A stretch of DNA of 5,632 nt from Actinomycetes bacterium (lineage in GTDB: Bacteria; Actinomycetota; Thermoleophilia; Solirubrobacterales; 70-9), in the NCBI GenBank assembly GCA_023434465.1, contig JAEYSQ010000044.1, positions 1 through 5,632 of the forward strand. The letters are read 5' to 3'. A model generated the notes under the pieces. It was not told the DNA's origin. It worked only from the letters and a program-made list of their open reading frames with translations, and did no database searches. This document shows positions 1 through 5,632 of the stretch, one piece after another. A program made the translations under genes and the position numbers. Position 1 is the stretch's first letter. Each line of letters begins with the position of its first letter.

Positions 1-42
1 CTGCGCTCTCGCGCGGCGGCCGCATCGCCGTGGCCGGACGTG

Positions 43-56
43 GGTTCCTGAGAACC
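43..56 (-). terminator. Small hairpin after the secreted-protein gene, weak terminator candidate
   Basis: A perfect 5-bp stem (GGTTC with GAACC) and a 4-nt loop begin about 10 nt past the stop codon of the minus-strand gene. There is no T-tract and the stem is short, so it may be chance. The remaining bases 1-65 hold nothing I can assign; a neighbouring gene may end or begin just outside the left edge. Confidence 0.22.
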
Positions 57-65
57 GCGCCCGCC

Positions 66-2270
66 TCAACCCCGAACCCGTATTTTCACCGGCTTCGAAG
101 CCGCCCCGCTGTAGGGGAAGCGGGACGAGGGGACGAGGAGCGCCCTGAGCCGGATCCGGGCCACCCCGGTGATGTAACGGAACCGGTAGCTGGATCGGTA
201 GCGCCCGTGACGATCGGTTCGCGTCAGGGCGACCGGTCGCCAGCGGCGGGCCGACTCCTCGAAGTACTGGATCTGGACGATGTTTCCGCGGACCGGGTGC
301 CAGGCGCCCCGGGCCAGGACCCGGCCCCGGAAGAACACCCGCTGTCCGGTCCGCAGCCGCTTCGGGCGCGCCCGGAACTTCAGCTGGCCCCGGACTCTCA
401 GCTCGAGCACTCCCGAGCTGGATTCCTGGAGTCGCTTCGTGCCGGCGAATTTCACGTTGACCCGGCGGCTGGTTCCGGGGGCCAGCCAGAGGTCGAAGTA
501 ACCCCGGCTGTCGGTCCGCACCGTCCGGCTTCTGGGGGCAGACCGGGAGCCGGGAAACGGAGTCTCGCTGACCGTCAGTCCGACCCGTCCGATTCCGCCG
601 CTTTCGACCCCGGTCAGCCGTCCCGTGAGGTGCGCCCGCTTTCCGTACCCGACCTCCAGTTGCCCGTGACGGTCCCGCATCCGGCTGCCCAGCCCCGCAG
701 TTATTCGCGTCTCGTCCAGAAGCGGCGTCCTGACGGTGGCCTTGGATCCGTTGGCCCGGCGGTCGGTCACGGTCAGGTTGCCGGCCCGGTCGACGATTGC
801 CGCCCTGAGCAACCAGTCGCCGCGGGGCAGGTCATCGGGGAACCGGGCCAGGAGCTTCTGCTCGCCGGCGGCAAGAAACCGGGTTGGCATCGTCGTCCAC
901 TTTCCCCCGGAAGCCGGCCGCCAACCGATGCTGCCTCCGATCACCCCTGAGAACCGGTCGGCGACCGGCACCTCGACAAGTCCGGGGTCTCCCTCGGGAG
1001 GGTTGGTGAAATATCCGGTCGGTGGCACGTTGTCGAGCCGCAGGGTGGTTTCCGCAGAGTGGGACTCGTTCGTGTTGCCAGCCTGATCGACCAGCCAGAC
1101 CCGCGCCCGATACTCGCCCGGTCCGGGCAACTGGATCCGGTCGATTCGGCCCGACGCATCGCGCCACCAGGGTCCGGCCGAGTATCCCTCCGGCCCGGAG
1201 AGCCGGAACAGAGTGGCGGCGATCGGCGATGCGACTCCCTGTTCCGGATTGGTCCAGCTCAGGCTGAAGTCGTTGACCCGGTGCCAGCCTTCGCCCCCGT
1301 CGACGGTCAGGGCCTTGGGGGCGGCCGGAGGGTTGTTGTCGACCCGGATCGTCCGCGCCACCGTGCAGGCTGAACTGCTGGCGAAATCGACGGCGCAGTG
1401 ATGGAGGGCATGGGGACCGTCGGCGATCACCCGGGTGTCGACCACGTGGCTCCCGGTCGCCGCGGTCGGGCAGGGCTGCATTTTCGTGCCCCGCCACTGA
1501 CCGGAGATCATCGTCTTGGCGCAGCTCATCTCGGTGCTGGCCCGGAGGGCACCATCAACCGAAGTCTGGGCGAAGCGGAGCCCCGAGCCGGTGTCACGGT
1601 TGCTGAAGGTGAGCGACTGCGAACCTCGAAGCCAGCCGGTGCCGGTCAGACCGCCGCTGATCTGCGTGGTGGGTTTGACCGAATCGTCGATCGAGATCGT
1701 CAACGAGCGGACCCCGGTGAGGATCGTTCCGTTGGCGAGACAGTTCCGGTCCGACGGCCGGTAACAGACCAGCCGGGTCTCGAAAGCCCTGGCGTACGGA
1801 GAGAACCCCTGCCAGAAGTCGCGCTTGGTGCCGTCGCTGGTATCCAGCTCGAGAAAGGGAGAAAACGTGCCGTTCGGCGGGACCCCGCCGATCCGGTGCT
1901 GAAAGCCTTCGCGGAGGTACTGCCAGCGCTGTCCGTGGACGTTGACGATGCCGGTCCCGGCCGGAGCCTGCCAGCGCCAGGATGCGAACTTCGTGCCGCC
2001 CACCCCCGCTGTCGAGTTCTTGACCTGGTTGATCAGGTGGACGCCGTCGAAGGGATCGGCCGAGGCCGGCGTCTGGCAGTAGGAACTCTTGCCGAACTTG
2101 TCGGCGCTCGAGTCGAACCAGTTCGCGTCCTGGCCGACGTGCCAGCCGCACTGGGCGACCACATATCTCGCACCGGAGGCGCCATCGGTGGCGGCCACAG
2201 CCGAGATCACGAAGAAGGTCACTGCGAGCAGGAACACCGCGAGAGCGGCGAAACGGTTCCGGAATGCCAT
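66..2270 (-). CDS. Secreted multidomain Ig-like/beta-sandwich protein, function unknown
   Basis: The protein is 734 residues. An ATG eight codons upstream is possible, but the start at 2270 is preferred because GAGGAG lies 6 nt before it and the signal peptide begins there. Residues 1-27 form a Sec signal: Arg at 4 and 6, a hydrophobic core at about 8-26, then an AVA/A cleavage site. Residues 35-195 are a Trp/Cys-containing N-terminal domain. About 196-310 and 311-515 look like Ig-like repeats ending in D-x-AGN turns (395-399 and 494-498). About 520-626 and 627-733 are two beta-rich domains, each with a TD-x-x-G-Y/R-Y/F-type motif (586-592 and 686-692). Eight cysteines (41, 65, 169, 177, 250, 267, 292, 302) fall in four close pairs, suggesting disulfides in an exported protein. 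There is no LPxTG, lipobox or C-terminal membrane helix, so it is probably released or held by charge. No catalytic motif is recognisable. Similar architectures are, from memory, common hypothetical proteins in Thermoleophilia. Confidence 0.85.
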   Translation of the reverse strand: MAFRNRFAALAVFLLAVTFFVISAVAATDGASGARYVVAQCGWHVGQDANWFDSSADKFGKSSYCQTPASADPFDGVHLINQVKNSTAGVGGTKFASWRWQAPAGTGIVNVHGQRWQYLREGFQHRIGGVPPNGTFSPFLELDTSDGTKRDFWQGFSPYARAFETRLVCYRPSDRNCLANGTILTGVRSLTISIDDSVKPTTQISGGLTGTGWLRGSQSLTFSNRDTGSGLRFAQTSVDGALRASTEMSCAKTMISGQWRGTKMQPCPTAATGSHVVDTRVIADGPHALHHCAVDFASSSACTVARTIRVDNNPPAAPKALTVDGGEGWHRVNDFSLSWTNPEQGVASPIAATLFRLSGPEGYSAGPWWRDASGRIDRIQLPGPGEYRARVWLVDQAGNTNESHSAETTLRLDNVPPTGYFTNPPEGDPGLVEVPVADRFSGVIGGSIGWRPASGGKWTTMPTRFLAAGEQKLLARFPDDLPRGDWLLRAAIVDRAGNLTVTDRRANGSKATVRTPLLDETRITAGLGSRMRDRHGQLEVGYGKRAHLTGRLTGVESGGIGRVGLTVSETPFPGSRSAPRSRTVRTDSRGYFDLWLAPGTSRRVNVKFAGTKRLQESSSGVLELRVRGQLKFRARPKRLRTGQRVFFRGRVLARGAWHPVRGNIVQIQYFEESARRWRPVALTRTDRHGRYRSSYRFRYITGVARIRLRALLVPSSRFPYSGAASKPVKIRVRG

Positions 2271-2276
2271 TGTGGG

Positions 2277-2282
2277 CTCCTC
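2277..2282 (-). promoter_or_regulatory. Shine-Dalgarno site of the secreted-protein gene
   Basis: On the minus strand GAGGAG lies 6 nt before the ATG at 2270. It decides between this start and the ATG at 2294, which would place the SD inside the coding region and add eight polar residues before the signal peptide. It is the only gene in the window with a textbook SD. Confidence 0.7.
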
Positions 2283-2354
2283 GGTCGGGGTCATCTGCCC
2301 GCTCTAAGAAGCGGACGCCGCAAACTCGCCCCCCTGCGCCCGCCGACCCGGCTC

Positions 2355-2363
2355 TGCCAGAAT
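2355..2363 (+). promoter_or_regulatory. Candidate extended -10 for leaderless mrp transcript
   Basis: TGC followed by CAGAAT matches the TGn extended -10 plus a hexamer agreeing with TATAAT at four of six positions. It ends 6 nt before the mrp ATG, so transcription would begin at or near the start codon. No usable SD is present: the AGGG run sits only 1 nt from the ATG. No clear -35 is seen. This rests on sequence match only. Confidence 0.35.
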
Positions 2364-2369
2364 CAGGGC

Positions 2370-3527
2370 ATGTCCCTACCGACCGAAGAGCAGATAAGAG
2401 AGAAGCTGACTGCGGTCATCGACCCTGAGCTTCGACGCAACATCGTCGAACTCGGCATGGTCCGCAGCATCGAGATCAAGGACGACGGCCAGATCAACGT
2501 GACCGTCTCCCTGACCACACCGGGCTGTCCGATCCGTTCCCACTTCCAGGACGCGGTCGTCCAGCAGGTCTCGTCGCTGGACGGCGTGACCGGCGTCGGC
2601 GTCGGCTTCGACGTCCTCTCCGACGAGGAAAAGTCCGGGCTCATGCAGACCCTCGGCCGCGGCAAGCTGCCGCAGGGGGCGCTGGCCCAGGTCAAGAACG
2701 TGATCGGGATCGCCTCCGGCAAGGGCGGGGTGGGCAAGTCGACCCTGACCGCCAACCTCGCCGCTGCGATTCAGGCCGAGGGCCACTCGGTCGGGGTCCT
2801 CGACTGCGACGTGTACGGCTACTCGATCCCCCGCATGCTCGGCGTCGACAAGAAGCCCGAGGTCAACGCCGAACGGAAGATCCTGCCGCCGGTGTCCGAG
2901 TCGGGCGTCGTCACAATGTCGATGGGCTACTTCGTCAATGACAACGCCGCCGTCGTCTGGCGCGGCGCGATGCTCCACAAGGCCCTGCAGCAGTTCCTTG
3001 AGGATGTCGCCTGGGGCGAGCTCGATTACCTGCTGCTCGACCTTCCGCCCGGCACCGGTGATGTCGCCATGTCGATGGCCCAGCTCCTGCCGCAAGCGAA
3101 GATCGCGATCGTCACCACGCCGCAGCCCGCCGCCCAGTCGGTGGCCGCCCGTTCGGCCGAGATGTCGGCCAAGGTCGACGTCGAGGTGATGGGCGTTATC
3201 GAGAACATGTCCGGCTTCACCACTCCGACCGGCGAGAACTTCTCGATCTTCGGTGAGGGCGGCGGGAAACTTCTCGCGGACGAGCTCGAAGTCTCACTGT
3301 TCGGCAACGTTCCCCTTTCGGAGGAGCTGCGTGAGCACGCCGACACGGGCAACCCGCTGGCACTCGAAAAGCCGGATTCCCCGGCCGCTCAGGCGATCAT
3401 CGAAATCGCCCGCAAGATCATCGCCCGGACCCCGAAAGAGCTGCCGATGCTCCAGACCATCGAGACCGCACCTCCGGAGATCGCCCCGAAACTTGGCAAG
3501 AACGCACGAGAACTACCGGTCCTTTAG
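2370..3527 (+). CDS. mrp: Mrp/ApbC-family Fe-S cluster carrier P-loop ATPase
   Basis: This 385-residue cytosolic protein belongs to the Mrp/NBP35 family, dimeric ATPases that bind and transfer Fe-S clusters to apo-proteins. Residues 4-82 form a MIP18/DUF59 domain, with the IDPE motif at 17-20 and conserved Cys53 in TTPGCP. The deviant Walker A motif KGGVGKST is at 118-125, the switch region DCDVYGYS at 145-152, and DLPPGTGD at 224-231. The C-terminal ENMSGF...FGEGGG block is at 278-299. Length and domain order are normal for the bacterial DUF59-Mrp fusion. The start at 2370 is chosen because the DUF59 domain begins there; the frame stays open far upstream, but only antisense to the neighbouring gene. 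The oddity is that the Cys-x-x-Cys pair usually found after ENMS is absent (TTPTGEN instead), so the cluster ligands must differ or be missing. It is divergent from the secreted-protein gene and convergent with the ferredoxin gene. Confidence 0.95.
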   Translation: MSLPTEEQIREKLTAVIDPELRRNIVELGMVRSIEIKDDGQINVTVSLTTPGCPIRSHFQDAVVQQVSSLDGVTGVGVGFDVLSDEEKSGLMQTLGRGKLPQGALAQVKNVIGIASGKGGVGKSTLTANLAAAIQAEGHSVGVLDCDVYGYSIPRMLGVDKKPEVNAERKILPPVSESGVVTMSMGYFVNDNAAVVWRGAMLHKALQQFLEDVAWGELDYLLLDLPPGTGDVAMSMAQLLPQAKIAIVTTPQPAAQSVAARSAEMSAKVDVEVMGVIENMSGFTTPTGENFSIFGEGGGKLLADELEVSLFGNVPLSEELREHADTGNPLALEKPDSPAAQAIIEIARKIIARTPKELPMLQTIETAPPEIAPKLGKNARELPVL

Positions 3528-3572
3528 CAGGAGCACCACGCTCGCATAACCACGGGCAGAGTCTCACCCAAC

Positions 3573-3593
3573 CATCATTTGCTTCGAATGGTG
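3573..3593 (+). terminator. Hairpin downstream of mrp
   Basis: A 9-bp stem (3573-3581 with 3585-3593, including two G-T wobbles) closes a 3-nt CTT loop 46 nt past the mrp stop. An overlapping alternative pairs CTCACC (3563-3568) with GGTGAG (3590-3595). There is no T-run, so it may be a terminator component or a 3'-end stabilising hairpin. Confidence 0.4.
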
Positions 3594-3607
3594 AGGCGGG
3601 TTCTACT

Positions 3608-3638
3608 GGGAGGGCGGGTTGGCCCCCGCCCGACTCCC
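3608..3638. terminator. GC-rich hairpin between convergent genes, likely bidirectional terminator
   Basis: GGGCGGG (3612-3618) pairs with CCCGCCC (3625-3631) across a 6-nt loop. After a 3-nt bulge on one side, GGGA (3608-3611) pairs with TCCC (3635-3638). The hairpin ends 1 nt before the stop codon of the minus-strand ferredoxin gene and about 80 nt after the mrp stop, so it can serve both transcripts. The stem is strong but no T-tract follows on either strand, as is common in high-GC Actinobacteria. Confidence 0.55.
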
Positions 3639-3639
3639 G

Positions 3640-3906
3640 TTAAGAGGCGTTCTGGAAGTAGGCCGCGTTCTTCTCGGTGAAGTGAGCCCATTCGGCCGGG
3701 AGCTGGTCCTCGGCGAAGCAGGCGTCCACCGGACAGGCTTCGACGCAGGCGTCGCAGTCGATGCACTCGTCGGGGTCGATGTAAAGCATGTCGACCTGGT
3801 CATAGCCGGGCTCGTCCGGGGTGGGATGGATGCAGTCGACCGGACAGACTTCCACGCAGGAATTGTCTTTTTGACCGATGCAGGGCTCAGCGATGACGTA
3901 ACTCAT
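3640..3906 (-). CDS. fdxA: FdxA-type seven-iron ferredoxin ([3Fe-4S] + [4Fe-4S])
   Basis: This 88-residue soluble, acidic electron carrier has the cysteine spacing of 7Fe/8Fe bacterial ferredoxins. By family comparison, C9, C17 and C58 would bind the [3Fe-4S] cluster, and C48, C51, C54 and C21 the [4Fe-4S] cluster. C25 matches the free cysteine known from this class and C63 is an extra one. Both halves carry the C-P-V-D motif (21-24 and 58-61). The start at 3906 gives MSYVIAEPC, the classical N-terminus; two upstream in-frame ATGs (3924 and 4002) would add non-conserved residues. Between the two cysteine motifs is a loop of 22 residues, PTPDEPGYDQVD at its core, longer than in Azotobacter FdI-like proteins. 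The C-terminal tail (QLPAEW...NAAYF) is typical of FdxA. It is divergent from the SDR gene and convergent with mrp. The redox partner cannot be told from context. Confidence 0.93.
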   Translation of the reverse strand: MSYVIAEPCIGQKDNSCVEVCPVDCIHPTPDEPGYDQVDMLYIDPDECIDCDACVEACPVDACFAEDQLPAEWAHFTEKNAAYFQNAS

Positions 3907-3913
3907 GGCCCCC

Positions 3914-3919
3914 ATATTA
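3914..3919 (-). promoter_or_regulatory. Candidate -10 element for the ferredoxin gene
   Basis: On the minus strand TAATAT (fits TAnnnT) ends 7 nt before the ATG at 3906, so the transcript would start at or very near the start codon. The 7 intervening bases are GGGGGCC, whose G-run could be a weak SD if the transcript starts further up. No good -35 is seen. This is one of the few AT-rich spots in the intergenic region. Confidence 0.4.
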
Positions 3920-3983
3920 GACATCAACGCCGCCGGACCTCCCTCTCGCCGCGGCCCGGAATGCCTACCTGACCGCACGGAGA

Positions 3984-4010
3984 TTGCCCGGAATCGCGCC
4001 ACTCTAGACT
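3984..4010 (+). promoter_or_regulatory. Candidate promoter for leaderless SDR transcript
   Basis: TTGCCC (3984-3989, -35-like) and TAGACT (4005-4010, fits TAnnnT) are 15 bp apart, slightly short. The -10 ends 7 nt before the GTG start, placing the transcription start at about the first codon. No SD-like purine run precedes the GTG, which favours leaderless translation. Confidence 0.45.
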
Positions 4011-4017
4011 GCTTGCC

Positions 4018-4905
4018 GTGATCCTCCTAACCGGTGCCACAGGTTCAATCGGATCGAGACTCCTGCCCCGCCTGATCGCGGACGGCCATCAGGTGCGAGT
4101 TCTGCTCCGCGAACCCCGCAAGCTGGGCGACCGTCGGGTCGACGTCCAGATCACCATGGGCGACCTGCGTGAACTGCGCGATCCGTACAAACTGCGCCAG
4201 GCGATGCGCGGGGTCGACACGGTGATCCACCTCGCAGCCTCGATCCGTGACCAGCCGCCCCATCCGGTCGAAGAACTGAACGGCCTCGCTACCGTGCGGC
4301 TGCTCGAAGCGGCCGAACGGGCCGGCGTCAAGCGCTTCGTCTTTTTCAGCGCGCTGAACGCTTCGGCCGTCCAGCGAACCCGGTTCTTCCGGGCGAAATG
4401 GGTGGCCGAACAGGCGGTGGCCAATTCGAAGCTCGATTCGACGATCTTCCGGCCATCGATCGTGTTCGACCATTCCGATCCCTGGATCACCCTGCTGCGT
4501 CGTTTCTCGTTCCTGCCGGCGATCCCGATCTCCGGCAACGGCAAGTCCCGGTACCAGCCGGTATGGGCCGACGATGTAGCCCGCGCCGTCGAACACTCGC
4601 TGAAGGAGGACGGCCCGGGTGACCATCTCTACGAGCTGGCCGGGCCTCAGACCATGACCTACGCGGAGATGTCGGAGCTGGTCGGACTGCTGGCCGGGCG
4701 GCCCCGCCCGGTGATCCGCATTCCGCTCCAGCTGGTCCATCTCGGGCTGACCGCCATTCACAGGCTGGTCGGCGAGAACGCCTTCGCGACCTGGCAGGAG
4801 GCGGAACTCATGCGGGTCTCGATGACCACCCGTCGTGGTACGGCCGACCTCGAGCGGCTCGGCGTGCAACCCCGCACCATGGAAGCGGTACTCGGCGAAG
4901 GCTGA
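4018..4905 (+). CDS. Atypical SDR, NDUFA9-like NAD(P)-binding protein
   Basis: This is a 295-residue Rossmann-fold protein of the extended/atypical SDR group, close to the bacterial 'complex I NDUFA9 subunit family'. The dinucleotide-binding loop GATGSIG is at 6-12, directly after the first strand. GDL at 48-50 marks the adenine-side acidic position, HLAA at 71-74 the cofactor-binding strand, and FFSALNA at 109-115 the active-site strand. RPSIVFD (145-151) and PVWADDVARAV (181-191) are typical of this family, as is YELAGPQTMTYAEM in the C-terminal part. The GTG start is chosen because it puts the glycine motif at the usual distance from the N-terminus. The oddity is that the YxxxK motif reads FxxxK (F123, K127), so classical dehydrogenase chemistry is doubtful; it may be a structural, quinone-related or NAD(P)-sensing protein. 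Substrate unknown. The membrane-protein gene follows after 35 nt. Confidence 0.88.
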   Translation: MILLTGATGSIGSRLLPRLIADGHQVRVLLREPRKLGDRRVDVQITMGDLRELRDPYKLRQAMRGVDTVIHLAASIRDQPPHPVEELNGLATVRLLEAAERAGVKRFVFFSALNASAVQRTRFFRAKWVAEQAVANSKLDSTIFRPSIVFDHSDPWITLLRRFSFLPAIPISGNGKSRYQPVWADDVARAVEHSLKEDGPGDHLYELAGPQTMTYAEMSELVGLLAGRPRPVIRIPLQLVHLGLTAIHRLVGENAFATWQEAELMRVSMTTRRGTADLERLGVQPRTMEAVLGEG

Positions 4906-4925
4906 ACCGGCCGAACCACCCGGCC

Positions 4926-4934
4926 TGTTACAGA
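4926..4934 (+). promoter_or_regulatory. Candidate extended -10 before the membrane-protein gene
   Basis: TGT followed by TACAGA is an imperfect extended -10 that ends 6 nt before the ATG at 4941, and no SD is present. It could drive a leaderless transcript separate from the SDR gene. With only 35 bp between the genes, read-through from the SDR promoter is equally possible. Confidence 0.3.
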
Positions 4935-4940
4935 TTTGGC

Positions 4941-5632
4941 ATGCCCCCCGTTCTCAAATGGGCAGTCGTGATCGTGCTGGCCGCGGTGATCGTGGTCGTC
5001 GCGGCCTTTCTCGGTCCCCGGCTGGCTGGAACCACCGAGGTCGAGACCGACCTCGGGCGGGTGTCGCTCCGGATCGAACCTTCGCTGTCGGGGGGACTGG
5101 AGGGCTATGTGCCGGTCGCCGACTGGGGGCTGCGTTTCGAGGGCCCGAACGTGCCGTTCCGGGCGCGGGCCGAACTTCGCACCCTGAACCGGGACGCCCT
5201 GCTGCGGGCAGCCGATGGAGAGTCGGCCGTGATCGAGTCCACCAGATCCGAGCTGAGAAACGGCGCAGTCGAGACGGCCCTCGCGGCCCTCGCCTGGTCG
5301 CTGGCGATCCTGATCCTCCTCCTGGTTCTCGCTGCTCTGGCCCTCAGGCCGATTCGCCCGCGCTGGGTTCTGCCCGCGACTGGAATCGCCATCTTCGCGA
5401 TCGGGGCCACGGTCATCGGGCTCATCGCCCGATCCTCGCTGGAGCGCAGTTCGTTCGAGAATCCGACCTACTTCGCTTCTGGAGCCGAGCTGCAGAGAAT
5501 TCTCGAAGTCATCGACCGGGTTGACGTCGACAGCCCCTACGGCAGCGAGTTCGAGAGCGTGGTCCGGAGCCTCGGCGCCGTACTGGCAACCGGTCGCGCC
5601 CCGCCGGCGCCCGGCCGCCCCCTCTACCTCGG
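4941..5632 (+). CDS. Membrane protein, N-terminal 230 residues only (runs off window)
   Basis: An open frame from ATG at 4941 has no stop before the window end, giving 230 complete codons. Codon third positions are strongly G/C, as in the neighbours. Residues 6-24 form an N-terminal hydrophobic helix or uncleaved signal anchor. Residues 30-108 are a soluble segment: beta-type TTEVETDLGRVSLRIEPS, then VPVADWGLRF, then an acidic/basic helix. Residues 111-137 and 143-163 are two further hydrophobic helices separated by RPIRPR, and a soluble region follows from 165. The order (anchor, outside domain, helical hairpin, soluble domain) resembles, from memory, Thermoleophilia membrane proteins annotated as metallophosphoesterases, whose catalytic domain would lie beyond this window. 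No metal-binding motif is visible here, so that is only a guess. It may be co-transcribed with the SDR gene 35 bp upstream. Confidence 0.75.
   Translation, partial: MPPVLKWAVVIVLAAVIVVVAAFLGPRLAGTTEVETDLGRVSLRIEPSLSGGLEGYVPVADWGLRFEGPNVPFRARAELRTLNRDALLRAADGESAVIESTRSELRNGAVETALAALAWSLAILILLLVLAALALRPIRPRWVLPATGIAIFAIGATVIGLIARSSLERSSFENPTYFASGAELQRILEVIDRVDVDSPYGSEFESVVRSLGAVLATGRAPPAPGRPLYL

Noticed and set aside
30..950. 306-codon plus-strand open frame antisense to the secreted-protein gene
   Set aside because: Its translation is low-complexity Pro/Arg/Gly-rich with no domain, and the opposite strand has a signal peptide and Ig-like repeats. Long antisense frames are expected at this GC content.
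2299..2314. Inverted repeat CCGCT-6 nt-AGCGG in the divergent intergenic region, possible operator
   Set aside because: The arms are only 5 bp and GC-rich, which is likely by chance, and no regulator gene is nearby.
1398..2369. 324-codon in-frame extension upstream of mrp
   Set aside because: It lies almost wholly antisense to the secreted-protein gene and has no recognisable domain. The DUF59 domain begins right after the ATG at 2370.
2376..3095. 239-codon minus-strand frame inside mrp
   Set aside because: It is a shadow of the highly conserved mrp coding sequence, with biased composition (many His, Asp, Val) and no domain.
3907..3924. Upstream ATG codons as alternative starts for the ferredoxin
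   Set aside because: They would add residues absent from the family's conserved MSYVIAEPC N-terminus, and the -10-like element falls within that stretch.
4045..4869. 274-codon minus-strand frame inside the SDR gene
   Set aside because: The plus strand encodes an intact Rossmann protein with family motifs; the antisense translation matches nothing.
4835..5524. 229-codon plus-strand frame overlapping the SDR end and the membrane-protein gene
   Set aside because: It is Arg/Gly/Pro-rich with no hydrophobic or domain pattern, whereas the frame from 4941 gives clear membrane helices and good codon usage.

Overview
The window looks like chromosomal DNA from a high-GC actinobacterium. The secreted Ig-like protein (an N-terminal segment opening RYVVAQCGWH, followed by D-x-AGN-type beta-sandwich repeats), the short Actinobacteria-style FdxA and the apparently leaderless genes would suit class Thermoleophilia (Solirubrobacterales or relatives). 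That placement rests on recalled family resemblance, not on a marker gene. I see no mobile element, CRISPR array, tRNA or rRNA.

Layout: (1) 66-2270, minus strand, encodes a large exported protein of unknown function with four probable disulfides and a very basic C-terminus. (2) A 99-bp divergent intergenic region leads into mrp/apbC (2370-3527, plus), an Fe-S cluster carrier P-loop ATPase with an N-terminal MIP18/DUF59 domain. (3) A 112-bp convergent gap holds two hairpins and separates mrp from a 7Fe ferredoxin gene, fdxA-like (3640-3906, minus). (4) A 111-bp divergent gap leads to an atypical NAD(P)-binding SDR of the NDUFA9-like type (4018-4905, plus, GTG start). (5) 35 bp later a membrane protein gene starts (4941, plus) and runs off the right edge with no stop.

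How they relate: mrp and the ferredoxin are linked by Fe-S biochemistry, Mrp as a cluster carrier or assembly factor and ferredoxin as a cluster-containing electron carrier. They are convergent, however, so not one operon. The SDR and the membrane protein are co-directional and may be co-transcribed.

Most of this is ordinary core genome. The points worth a second look are the missing Cys-x-x-Cys in Mrp, Phe in place of the catalytic Tyr in the SDR, a recurring -10-like hexamer 6-7 nt before four of the five start codons (leaderless signature), the strongly basic C-terminal domain of the secreted protein, and the truncated three-helix membrane protein. I found no convincing evidence of a wholly new multi-gene system.
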